Source: Candidatus Eremiobacterota bacterium (GTDB taxonomy: Bacteria > Vulcanimicrobiota > CADAWZ01 > Ess09-12). Taken from it: a stretch of DNA of 64,000 bases. The position numbers and the translations under genes were made by a program. The stretch's first letter is position 1, and each line of letters opens with the position of its first letter. The notes beneath the pieces were generated by a model. It did not search any database. It saw only the letters and a list, made by a program, of their open reading frames with translations, and had not been told where the DNA came from. This document shows, one piece after another, positions 33,621 through 41,516 of the stretch. Where the stretch lies: assembly GCA_031082125.1 (NCBI GenBank), contig JAVHLM010000027.1, forward strand, positions 1 through 64,000, written 5' to 3'.

Positions 33621-35156
33621 TCAGTGGATCCACCTGAAGCTCCTGTTGATGGGGAGCTTTATACCGCCAATGATGACAAGGCTTTCGTCCTGATCGACGG
33701 TGACGCCCTGGGTGACGCCCTCTTTTCCCGCATTCTCTGCAATGGTATTCTCTTTCAGTGTCTCGACGCTTCCCCTGTCGAAGGGAGCGAGGTGAATGAG
33801 GCTCCCGGGCCCGCCGTCGAAGAGGAGGTCCATGCTTCCATCACGGTGAGCATCTGCCTTCAGCAGATCCATGGGGTCCCTGAAGGTCCTGGACCAGAGG
33901 GGCGAGCCGTCGGTGTCGAAGGCCTGGAGGCAGCAGGCACCGGGGGAGCCTCCATGGGTACGGCCTTCCAGGAAATTTGAGAAGACAAGGACATGGCCTC
34001 TCGAGTCCATGAATACTTTTTCTCTTCCCGCCCCGCTCTCCGTGGAGGGCAGCGGTGCCCTCCACTTTTCAGAGCCGTCGTCATTGAAGGCAATAAGGGC
34101 TCTCTCGGCGGGTGGGGCACTGCCGGGAGTTTTTGCGGCACCAAGCCTCAGGGCCACTGAGCAGATGGTGCCTCCAGGACCCTGGACGCTTTCCCTCACG
34201 ATAGTATAGTCTTTCGCGGCCAGCTCTATTGGCTTTGTCGCTCCAGGCTTCAGCAGGTATGTGGCAGGCATCCCCGCCTTCAGGGGTGTGGCAGTGACTA
34301 CGACAGAGCCGTCAGTCAGCACGTGGTGGTCATCAAGCCGCTTCGGCGAGTCGCCTCTCCCGCTGTAGTCGTCGCCCGTGACGCCGGGAACCCGGGGGAG
34401 GAGCCTTTTCCTGGTCCTGCCTGAGCCGTCATGCATGGTATATGAAGGCCTGCTGGTATAGAGATCGCAGTCATAGCATGTGCCAAGCTCGTCAAAGCAA
34501 AGCTGGTGGCCCGGGCCTGACGAGGTAATCTTCGTGACCTCTCCACCTTTCACGATGGAGGCCTCGCTGCTGTTGTGCACGATGAGGGCTTCCCCCCTGC
34601 TGTTCACCTGTACAGACTCGATGAAGGGTGAGAGGCCGTGCTCATTGAGGTTGACGCTCCACTGCTGCGTTCCATCGGGGGTATAGGAGGTGACGAGGGT
34701 GGGATCACTGTAGCCCTTTCTTCCAAGGAGCAGAAAGGTGCCGTCAGGAGCCCCGTAGAGCTTGCAGGCTGTCGTGGAGATCACACTCTTTTGCTGCATG
34801 GAAGGATCAAAGAGCACGAGATCCCTGGGGGAATCCATATGGGGGCCCCTCTTGACGAGGGCCGCCGTCGTGCCCCCGGCATTCCTGGCGATGCAGTCAT
34901 GCTGATAATACCCGCCGTCCGGATCGGGGAGTCCCAGCGGCTTGACTATGGCGTCGGTGACTGACTTTTCCAGCGTTGCCGTGGCGTTTTTGTCCAGGAT
35001 GAGCTGCCTGAGGCCCTCCTGGCGCGCCGTATCGCCCTCAGGAGACGGTGATTCCTCGAAGCGCTCCGCTGCATCTTCAGGCCCGCTGTCATTGACAGGC
35101 AAAGGGGGAGGAAGGTGCGGTCTTTCCTGGTGAAATCTCTGGGGCTCAATCTTCAT
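33621..35156 (-). CDS. PQQ-like beta-propeller protein with C-terminal IIGG motif
   Basis: 511 residues, no signal peptide. A Pro-rich start (PHLPPPLPVNDSGPEDAAER) leads into PQQ/WD-like blades (LVTSYTPDGTQQWSVNLNEH, ALIAFNDDGSEKWRAPLPST, CCLQAFDTDGSPLWSRTFRD) with the DG..W signature. The chain ends ESLVIIGGIKLP plus a short tail. Two other propeller proteins here (40577, 53637) end with a related motif. The start at 35156 follows GGGAGG; the promoter at 35212-35240 is near-consensus. Function is unknown; the shared tail suggests sorting or docking. Confidence 0.75.
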   Translation of the reverse strand: MKIEPQRFHQERPHLPPPLPVNDSGPEDAAERFEESPSPEGDTARQEGLRQLILDKNATATLEKSVTDAIVKPLGLPDPDGGYYQHDCIARNAGGTTAALVKRGPHMDSPRDLVLFDPSMQQKSVISTTACKLYGAPDGTFLLLGRKGYSDPTLVTSYTPDGTQQWSVNLNEHGLSPFIESVQVNSRGEALIVHNSSEASIVKGGEVTKITSSGPGHQLCFDELGTCYDCDLYTSRPSYTMHDGSGRTRKRLLPRVPGVTGDDYSGRGDSPKRLDDHHVLTDGSVVVTATPLKAGMPATYLLKPGATKPIELAAKDYTIVRESVQGPGGTICSVALRLGAAKTPGSAPPAERALIAFNDDGSEKWRAPLPSTESGAGREKVFMDSRGHVLVFSNFLEGRTHGGSPGACCLQAFDTDGSPLWSRTFRDPMDLLKADAHRDGSMDLLFDGGPGSLIHLAPFDRGSVETLKENTIAENAGKEGVTQGVTVDQDESLVIIGGIKLPINRSFRWIH

Positions 35157-35211
35157 CTCCCACCTCCCGGCATGCCGCATGTTCCTCATCTTTCAATCGG
35201 CAGCAGTATAA

Positions 35212-35240
35212 ATTGTATCGCACCAGGGGCGGTATGTCAA
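35212..35240 (-). promoter_or_regulatory. Promoter of the propeller gene
   Basis: Minus strand: perfect TTGACA (35235-35240), 17-bp spacer, TACAAT (35212-35217); about 55 bases to the ATG. Confidence 0.8.
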
Positions 35241-35587
35241 CAGATCCGGAGAAGGTTCCTGATCGGCATGATCAAGAGCGTCTGCAGATGCAGTATTGCA
35301 GATTCTCCGGACAGGCAGTGACGCGGCTCTTGAACTTGCCGTGCAGAGTATACTCTGCCTTGGGTATTGCCACAATCAGAAGTGTCTGCTCAGGCTTCAG
35401 GGGTCGCTTTGCCAGGCTCTATTTCTATGGCCGCCCGGCATGCCTGTCATCGCGCCGGATTACCTGTCACCTCCCCAGGTACGCGTCTTGCCGATCCAAC
35501 GTGGGAAAGGCCGCCCGATAGTGCTATCATGAGAAAAAAAGAAGAAGCATCGTGCGGAGGAGAAATACTCGGAAAGGCAGTGAGCCT
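35241..35587. other. Intergenic region with a 16-bp palindrome
   Basis: No gene supported. Contains the perfect palindrome GCAGAGTATACTCTGC at 35343-35358. Confidence 0.5.
35343..35358. promoter_or_regulatory. Perfect 16-bp palindrome, possible operator
   Basis: GCAGAGTATACTCTGC reads identically on both strands and lies between divergent genes. Its centre contains TATACT. A dimeric regulator site is plausible. Confidence 0.4.
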
Positions 35588-36505
35588 GTGACTGTTATTC
35601 CCTCAGCTCCCCCGGCGAATCTTTTTGATGCTTCCCTCGAGCCTCTCCCCCCCGCGGAAGAGCCCCGGATCGAGGTTCCTCCCTATTCACCCGACTCTTT
35701 CACCCTGGCAGGCGCCTGCGGCTCTGAATGGTGCCCCGGTCCCCCCGTCCCTCCCTCGCAGCTTGCGCGGGAAGGCTGGCATGCGATGGCCGGAGCTTCG
35801 AGCGCCTATGAGCAGTGCTCCATAGGCCGCTCCTACACGGAGAGGATATATTACGCCGCCATGAGCCCCGCAGAGAAAGCGCTTGCAGGGACTGCCCTCA
35901 GCGCCTCGTACGCTCTTGAAAACCCTCTGTCAACCGTTGATCTCTTTTACCTCTCCTTTGGCGCCATCTCGGCGGGCCTTCAGGGCCCCGCGGCGGCGGT
36001 TCTCGCGAGAACGGGCCGCGACGCCCTCATGAAAGCCCGTGGGCCCCGCGATCAATGCCACATGGGGCTCGCCTTCTGCGATGCCGTCAAGAAGAACACC
36101 GCGGACAGCGCAGGCGCTGCACTGATCAATACGGCTTTTGAAGCCTACGGCTCCCTGGAGCATGCCGGCTCCGCGGCGTCTCTGCTTGAGCGCGCTCTTT
36201 CAGCCTTCACCCCGTGGGGCATCGGAGGCCCCGTGGAGGCCGTGCTGGGGAAAACGGGGTGCGAGGCGATGGGCGGCGCAAAGCACAACAGGGACCGCTG
36301 CAAAATTGGCTATGTCTTTACCCGCTCAATAAGGGACACGACGGTCCATGAAGGGGAGAAGGCCGCCGCGCAGGCGGCGCTTGACGCTTACGGTCTGGCG
36401 CCCGACGCCTCCTCTGCCGCAGAGGCGCTCCAGCAGTACCTGCAGAAGTTCGCGGGCCTTCCTCCTTTTCCCTCAGGAGCCCTTCTCTCAGGACTGCAGG
36501 AGTGA
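35588..36505 (+). CDS. Protein with three ~85-residue Cys-containing repeats
   Basis: About 305 residues (GTG start at 35588 after AAAGG; a GTG at 35552 is also open). After a Pro-rich N-terminus come three internal repeats, each with AM.GA....(Q/R)C.IG..(F/Y) followed by an Ala-rich helix and a GP..AVL..TG..AM hinge. Examples are HAMAGASSAYEQCSIGRSYT, ALMKARGPRDQCHMGLAFCD and EAMGGAKHNRDRCKIGYVFT. No family is recognised and no signal peptide is seen. The stop overlaps the leader of the broken M20 copy. Its last 23 bp recur at 41301-41323. Confidence 0.65.
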   Translation: MTVIPSAPPANLFDASLEPLPPAEEPRIEVPPYSPDSFTLAGACGSEWCPGPPVPPSQLAREGWHAMAGASSAYEQCSIGRSYTERIYYAAMSPAEKALAGTALSASYALENPLSTVDLFYLSFGAISAGLQGPAAAVLARTGRDALMKARGPRDQCHMGLAFCDAVKKNTADSAGAALINTAFEAYGSLEHAGSAASLLERALSAFTPWGIGGPVEAVLGKTGCEAMGGAKHNRDRCKIGYVFTRSIRDTTVHEGEKAAAQAALDAYGLAPDASSAAEALQQYLQKFAGLPPFPSGALLSGLQE

Positions 36506-36507
36506 CC

Positions 36508-37042
36508 ATGGAACCACCATCCCCATCGCAGGAACAAGCCGCTTCTCCGGGCGAGGGAAGCGTTTCCGATATCCCCGGCGGAGCTGCGCCTCCCTTGAAT
36601 GCCCCATGCGCGGAAGATCTCTCGGATTATGCAGTGAGGCTCTTTCAGGAGTACCTCAGGATTGACACGACCAACCCGCCGGGCAGTGAGTTCCGTGCCG
36701 CCCTTTTTTTCAAGAAGGTCTTCGACAGGGAAGGCATGGAAAACCAGGTCTTTGAATATGCCCCCGGCAGAGCCAACTTTTATGCCTGCCTGAAGGGAGA
36801 CGGCACAAGGCGCCCTTTTATCCTGTTCAACCACAGCGACGTGGTCCCCTCAGATGAGGCCTGTTGGAGCACCGGACCCTTTTCCGGGGAGATAAGGGAT
36901 GGCTTCATATTTGGCCGTGGCGCCGTAGATATGAAATCAATGGCGATAGTGCAGCTTATGGCGATGCTCAGGCTCAAGCGCCAGGGATTCCCCTTGAAGG
37001 GAGATATCATATTTCTTTCCGTTGCCGATGAAGAGGGCTTCA
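36508..37042 (+). pseudogene. M20 peptidase, 5' half only (truncated copy)
   Basis: Near-identical to 41517-42051 (offset 5009 bp). The frame is intact through HSDVVPS and GRGAVDMK up to ADEEGF, then switches at the microhomology GAGGGCTTCA into antisense msrAB sequence. The substrate and dimerisation domains are lost, so it cannot be active. Confidence 0.9.
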
Positions 37043-37281
37043 TCTCCAGGAACCGGGGACTCCATCTTCTCTCCGGAAGGAGAAAGACCGGGGATCGGGC
37101 AGGACTTTCCTTTCCAGTGCTCCCTGATGAACTGCTCTCTTCCCGACGCTTCGCGGTAGAGCTTGTAGCGGAGGGGCTGCCTGCTGGTGTACTGCTGGTG
37201 GTATTCTTCTGCGGGGAAGAAGGGTGCCGCCTTCAGCAGCTCCGTCGCGACAGGCCTGCTGAAAATTCCTGATTTTTCAAG
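37033..37281 (+). pseudogene. Antisense msrAB fragment fused to the truncated M20
   Basis: Copy of 1662-1910 with only a few base differences. It represents msrAB in reverse relative to the M20 frame. The chimeric frame stays open for ~80 codons and stops at 37272. The 3' edge joins the IS110 fragment at TTTTTCAAG. Confidence 0.9.
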
Positions 37282-37282
37282 G

Positions 37283-37428
37283 CTTTTCAGGTATGCCTTC
37301 AGTTTTACAGGGCTGTTGGAAAACTTTTTTCTTCCCAGTGTTTCGCCGCTTTCCTCGTGCATCGCCACCGCGACGATTGTCTCCTTGTGGATGTCCAAAC
37401 CGACGTAGAGTGTGGTATAATCTCTCAT
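37283..37428 (-). mobile_element. IS110-family transposase, N-terminal fragment
   Basis: Minus strand from the ATG at 37428 (AAGGAGGT upstream): MRDYTTLYVGLDIHKETIVA, then VAMHEESGETLGRKKFSNSP. YVGLDIHK..I..A is the first Asp of the IS110 DEDD domain. After ~48 codons the frame passes into msrAB sequence. No inverted or flanking ends were seen. Confidence 0.85.
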
Positions 37429-37501
37429 GGGACTGACCTCCTTTGCATTCACTGCGGTTTCTGACATGGAGGGCATTCTCGCATAGTATGAAAATGAAGG
37501 G

Positions 37502-37717
37502 GTGCCTGCACCGGGAAAGAGCCTGATGGCAGAATTGCTTTCCAGGATCGTGAGGCTTGAGGAATTTCCAGAAAGCGGCCTCATAGTACCTGAGTTTGGC
37601 AATGAGCATGTCCGTGAGATCATTCACCTCCCTTTCCGCATCGTATACAGGTGCGATAAAAAGAGAGTGCGTATTATCCGCCTGTGGCGAAGCGAAAGAA
37701 TTATGAAACTCCCGTAA
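37502..37717 (+). pseudogene. ParE/RelE-type toxin, N-terminally truncated
   Basis: Reads MAELLSRIVRLEEFPESGLI, then VPEFGNEHVREIIHLPFRIV and VRIIRLWRSER, the ParE/RelE core with P.SG..VPEF....REI....RI.Y. The first strand and helix expected in a full ~95-residue toxin are absent, and no antitoxin is adjacent. Confidence 0.7.
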
Positions 37718-37854
37718 TCGATGTCTCCCCTTAAGCTTGCTGAAAACTCTTTTACCGTCTCGAAGGCGCATTGGCAGAGCCTGGGGTAGAGCCTGTGGTC
37801 AATTTTGTGCTCAAAAAAGCATCACTATCGCACCAATTAAAAGGAGCATACCGC

Positions 37855-38100
37855 TTAATTGGGCGATAGTACAAAGTAGATGCGCAGCATCCTGGGAATG
37901 GTAAAGGTGCTGGTTCTTATCGGCACCTGAGTGTCAATGATTTCTTCTGTAAGGGATTCTCCACGCTCGAGGGCTCGCCGCTGGCTGCACGTCGGGCAGA
38001 AGCACCTGCATTTGCAGGAGTATGGCTGGAGATACTCATCGCCGCAGTCCAGATATGCTTGAATCATTTCCCACGGGCGTGCTGACGATTGTATCTTCAC
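37855..38100 (-). mobile_element. IS91-like transposase zinc-binding fragment with internal deletion
   Basis: Minus strand: RPWEMIQAYLDCGDEYLQPY, then SCKCRCFCPTCSQRRALERG and VPIRTSTFTIPRMLRIYF. This is the N-terminal zinc-binding domain of IS91/IS801-type transposases. The normal spacing between the first Cys pair is shortened, as if deleted between two CGD codons. The rest is absent. Confidence 0.7.
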
Positions 38101-38130
38101 TGCCGGGCTGTCACCATTTTTACGTGATCA

Positions 38131-38159
38131 TTGAATAACATGCGCTCAGCAGGTATAAT
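38131..38159 (+). promoter_or_regulatory. Promoter of the PIN module
   Basis: TTGAAT (38131-38136), 17-bp spacer, perfect TATAAT (38154-38159), 18 bases before the start codon. Confidence 0.8.
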
Positions 38160-38177
38160 GAGAGCAGAGGGATGGAT

Positions 38178-38642
38178 ATGAGCGACACATTCCGGTTATT
38201 CTTTGACACATCTGTGTTTGGCGGCTATCATGATCAGGAATTTGCCGAGGAAACCCGTCAACTGTTCCACTATGCAAGAACAGGCAGAATTACGATAGTC
38301 ATCAGCGATGCAATAATCAGGGAACTTGAGAGGGCTCCGGTAGATGTAAAGCAATTACTTCATGATTTCAAAGACTTCATCGAAGTCGTGGCTATCGATG
38401 CCCGTATGTATGCCCTTGCAGAAAAATATGTCGCAGGCGGTATCATCCCGTTGAAGTGGTCTGACGATGCGCTCCATGTTGCGACGGCGACAATAGTGGA
38501 AACTGATGCAATTGTGTCGTGGAATTTCAAACATCTTGTGAGATTTGACAGGATTCGTGCATTCAACCAGGTAAACTTCGCCGGTGGTTATGGCATGGTG
38601 ACCATCATTTCACCAAAGGAGGCTGAACTGAGCGATGATTAA
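38178..38642 (+). CDS. PIN-domain toxin
   Basis: 154 residues: LFFDTSVFGGYHDQ (Asp), SDAIIRELERAP (Glu), WSDDALHVATATIVETDAIV (Asp pair) and SWNFKHLV, the full type II PIN set. The ATG at 38178 fits AGAGGG better than the ATG at 38172. It overlaps the downstream small gene by eight bases. The toxin is first in this operon, unlike vapBC. Regions around it are moderately AT-rich. Confidence 0.88.
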   Translation: MSDTFRLFFDTSVFGGYHDQEFAEETRQLFHYARTGRITIVISDAIIRELERAPVDVKQLLHDFKDFIEVVAIDARMYALAEKYVAGGIIPLKWSDDALHVATATIVETDAIVSWNFKHLVRFDRIRAFNQVNFAGGYGMVTIISPKEAELSDD

Positions 38643-38829
38643 GGAGTTCGATTGCGTGGAGATGAAACACAGGATCCAGGAGCAGATATATGAGGAAACC
38701 CGGCACATGACCGTGCAGCAGAAGCTTCATTACTTCCGGGAGGGTGCATTGAACAGCGAGTTTGGCTATCTGTTGAAACGGGAAGACATGCCCGGCGAAA
38801 AGAACTCCGGGAAAAGAAGAGCGCTATGA
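38635..38829 (+). CDS. Antitoxin-like small protein paired with the PIN toxin
   Basis: 64 residues, MIKEFDCVEMKHRIQEQIYE, then MTVQQKLHYFREGA. Short charged helical proteins of this type follow PIN toxins in toxin-first modules. It overlaps the toxin gene by eight bases, so translation is coupled. The family name is not certain. Confidence 0.75.
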   Translation: MIKEFDCVEMKHRIQEQIYEETRHMTVQQKLHYFREGALNSEFGYLLKREDMPGEKNSGKRRAL

Positions 38830-39006
38830 ACTGGCTGCCCGGCCTACAGTATTCACAAACATTGCCCGCGCCTGTGCTGTCATAGAGCCCTTCACACCCA
38901 CATGCCGTCCGTGGAGGAAAAAGCTCCCGGCGCACTGGTGTGGAAAAACCGGCATGTCCCCGAGGTTGCCAGCCGAGGCGGCTTTCCTGGCCACCTTCTT
39001 GCCGTG

Positions 39007-40188
39007 CTATTCCTTTGCACCATTGACTTTAAGGATTTTGATTATCTCATTGTCGCCTTTCTTGATCGCTTCCCGGAGCGGGGTGATTCCATCTTTTGAC
39101 TTCGCGTCAACATCAGCTCCTTTTGAGATGAGGAGCTCTACTATTTCCTTCCTGCCTTCCTTACATGCTGAATGCAGGGGAGTGCAGCCACGACTATCCC
39201 TTGCATTCACCACGGCTCCCTTGAGGATGAGAAGCTCCACTGTGCTCTTGTGACCTTTCAGGCTCGCCATTATGAGTGGTGTTTCGCAGCGATTGCTCCT
39301 GGCATTGATATTCGCACCCTTTAAGATGAGGAACTCCGCTGTTTCTTTGTGTCCATTTAAGCTTGCTCCGTGAAGGGGGGAGAAGCCAAGGGCCTCTTTG
39401 TCATTCACCTTTGCTCCCTTCAGAATGAGATATTCCACGATTTCCTTGTGCCCATTAAAACTCGCCCATTGGAGAGGAGTCATTCCATCACCGGCTCTTG
39501 CATTCACCTGAGCCCCCTTGAGGACGAGAAGTTCCACCGTACTTTTGTGACCTCCTGCACTTGCCTGATGGAGCGGGGTGCCTCCCTCATCCGTTTTTTC
39601 ATCCAGTAGAGCGCCATGTTTGATGAGGACCTCGGCTGTCTCGCTGTGCCCTTCAATGCAAGCATAGTAGAGTGGAGTGAAACCCTTCTTGCTCTTAATA
39701 TTTACATCAGCGTCCATGGCAAGGAGGAGCTCAACGACCTCCTTATAACCGCCCAGGCTTGCCCTTGAGAGAGGAGTCACCCCTTCATTGTTACCTTCAT
39801 TAATGTCTGCACCTTTTGAGAGAAGTATCCTCACATGCTGTATGCGGCCTGCAGTACTGGCATAGATTAGGGGCGTATTGCCATTGTTATCTTTCGCATT
39901 TACCGAGGCACCCTGAGAGATAAGGTATTCAACGACATCACCATGGAAATATTCGCTTGCATGGGCAAGCGGGGTAGCGCCATTCTTGTCCTTCGCTTCG
40001 AGAAGAGAGGGATTCCCTTTGAGAATGCTCCTCACCGCTTTAAGGTTGCCATGAAAAATAGCCCGATTGAGGTCTTCCAGAGTCTGCCTGTGCGCACAAG
40101 AAGTGACGCCGAGTAAGACCATCAGAACAGAAAGGAGACGGAGCCGTGAGGTGTATTTCAAAGGCTTGGTCTCTCTTGAGCTTTTCAT
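39007..40188 (-). CDS. Ankyrin-repeat lipoprotein
   Basis: 393 residues with a lipobox (VTSC, Cys31) and eleven regular ankyrin repeats. Many are nearly identical (GHKSTVELLILKGA.VNAR), which suggests recent internal duplication. The repeat consensus is close to the ankyrin consensus throughout. The ATG at 40188 is chosen because it begins the signal peptide; the SD is weak (GGGGG). The R1 repeat 30-90 bp upstream supplies a good promoter. Confidence 0.9.
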   Translation of the reverse strand: MKSSRETKPLKYTSRLRLLSVLMVLLGVTSCAHRQTLEDLNRAIFHGNLKAVRSILKGNPSLLEAKDKNGATPLAHASEYFHGDVVEYLISQGASVNAKDNNGNTPLIYASTAGRIQHVRILLSKGADINEGNNEGVTPLSRASLGGYKEVVELLLAMDADVNIKSKKGFTPLYYACIEGHSETAEVLIKHGALLDEKTDEGGTPLHQASAGGHKSTVELLVLKGAQVNARAGDGMTPLQWASFNGHKEIVEYLILKGAKVNDKEALGFSPLHGASLNGHKETAEFLILKGANINARSNRCETPLIMASLKGHKSTVELLILKGAVVNARDSRGCTPLHSACKEGRKEIVELLISKGADVDAKSKDGITPLREAIKKGDNEIIKILKVNGAKE

Positions 40189-40213
40189 AATTGAGAGATT
40201 GACCCCCTTCGAG

Positions 40214-40283
40214 GAGAGGAACTCAGATCCCGGCGCCCCCCTGCCTCCGAAGATAGTATACAGTAAATTTCCGGAAAAGTCCA
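40214..40283 (-). repeat. R1 dispersed repeat, copy B, with promoter
   Basis: Minus strand: TGGACT (40278-40283), 17-bp spacer, TATACT (40255-40260), then ATCTTCGGAGGCAGGGGGGC, GCCGGGATC and a purine/pyrimidine tail. It is the best match to copy A at 51290-51338. The promoter reads into the ankyrin lipoprotein. Confidence 0.85.
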
Positions 40284-40489
40284 AATAGTTCCTGGTGAAG
40301 AGCTGTGTAGGAGGCCGAAAATCTACGAAATTCAAGGAAGCGGGTCGTCAGTGCGAGGAAAAAGGCGGGAGCGAAACACCCCTGTCCTGTGCGCGCAGAG
40401 CCAGAGCCTATCAGCCCCTTTTGTCTTCAGTTGTGTCCCAAGAACAGATTGTGAGGAAATACTGCTGAACTGTTACATTCTCTCCCTAT

Positions 40490-40545
40490 CTGTGAGCATC
40501 CTGTGAGCCTCCTGTGAGCTTCCCGTGATGGTACCCCGCTATACT
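40490..40545 (+). promoter_or_regulatory. Three tandem 11-bp repeats upstream of a TATACT -10 box
   Basis: CTGTGAGCATC (40490-40500), CTGTGAGCCTC (40501-40511) and CTGTGAGCTTC (40512-40522), then a degenerate CCGTGATGGTA (40523-40533), end six bases before TATACT (40540-40545). No -35 hexamer is present; the repeats occupy its place. The period and CTGTNA core resemble OmpR/PhoB-type direct-repeat boxes. Confidence 0.65.
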
Positions 40546-40576
40546 GTAGACATCAAGAGAACGAGGAGATATTCCA

Positions 40577-41173
40577 ATGACACACCAGGCAGCAGTCTTC
40601 AATCCCGCATGTTTCATGATGAACACGACAGCCATGGAGGCGCTCAGGGTGATGCACCAGGCGCTCCCGGCGGGTGGCGCTCCTTTCACTCACCGGGCTG
40701 ACGGCTATGATGGATCTGCAACTGCTCCGCCGGCAGGAGATGCGCAGGGTGCCGGGAGCATCTCACTGGACAGGGCGGCATCTTTGCTGGCCCCGGTAGT
40801 ATCGGCTGTCACCCCGGCCTGGGAGTTCCAGACCGGGGATATGGTTGTATCCTCCCCCCGTGTGGGCCCTGACGGCACGGTTTATGTGGGAAGCCGTGAT
40901 AAGAAGGTCTATGCCATCAATCCAGATGGCACAGAACGCTGGGAGTTTGAGACCGATGGCTGGGTGGGCTCCTCACCCTCCACAGGCCCTGACGGCACGG
41001 TCTACGCGGGAAGCGGTGATGCGAAGGTCTATGCGCTCCGCGACCCTTTTCAAATGGCTTTGGCCCTGGCGAATGCCGGGGATCAAGATGAGGCGCCCGC
41101 GGGTAAAGACGAAGTGACTGCCGAAGAGGGGTGGCTCATCATCGGTGACGTCCGTCTGCCGGTGAAGACATAG
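40577..41173 (+). CDS. Short PQQ-like protein with two blades and C-terminal IIGD motif
   Basis: 198 residues, no signal peptide. An Ala/Gly-rich N-terminus leads to two near-identical 40-residue PQQ blades (SSPRVGPDGTVYVGSRDKKV, then SSPSTGPDGTVYAGSGDAKV). They are encoded by DNA with an exact 120-bp period (40866 and 40986). Two blades cannot close a propeller, so it may oligomerise or have lost blades. The end EEGWLIIGDVRLPVKT matches the tails of the proteins at 33621 and 53637. GAGGAG lies eight bases before the ATG; the promoter carries the 11-bp repeats. Confidence 0.75.
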   Translation: MTHQAAVFNPACFMMNTTAMEALRVMHQALPAGGAPFTHRADGYDGSATAPPAGDAQGAGSISLDRAASLLAPVVSAVTPAWEFQTGDMVVSSPRVGPDGTVYVGSRDKKVYAINPDGTERWEFETDGWVGSSPSTGPDGTVYAGSGDAKVYALRDPFQMALALANAGDQDEAPAGKDEVTAEEGWLIIGDVRLPVKT

Positions 41174-41216
41174 TCTGTCTTTTCACCCCGGTTTTTTTCT
41201 CTAAAAGATGAATTAT

Positions 41217-41305
41217 TAGGAAGCGAGATCCCGGCGCCCCCGGCGTTGAAGCTTTTCAGGGACAAGGACAGAAAAGGAGGAGAGACCATGAAAAAGAGAG
41301 CCCTT
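41217..41305 (+). repeat. Chimeric patch: R1 tail plus 5' end of the beta-repeat gene
   Basis: GAAGCGAGATCCCGGCGCCC (R1 tail) joins at a C-rich stretch to 41243-41305, a 63-bp copy of 15822-15884 with the SD and first codons (MKKRAL) of the beta-repeat gene. It then joins 41301-41323, a copy of 36480-36502, sharing GAGCCCTT. Confidence 0.85.
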
Positions 41306-41504
41306 CTCTCAGGACTGCAGGAGCACTGAGATACCAGGGGAGCCTCCTGCTTCTCCCTTCCCGAGACCTTTTTCAGGCCTTCCTGTGAAAGCGCTCCGTG
41401 GCATCCATGGAGTTTCTTCGGGGTAAAACACCCTCGGCATGCTCCTTGTAAGGGGAAGGATACTGCCCTGAAAGATTGAATTATCCTGAATCTCACTATT
41501 CTTG
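41306..41504. other. Spacer downstream of the chimeric patch
   Basis: Begins with the 36480-36502 copy. The rest (41324-41488) is unrecognised; no gene supported. Confidence 0.4.
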
Positions 41505-41516
41505 GCAGGAGTGACC

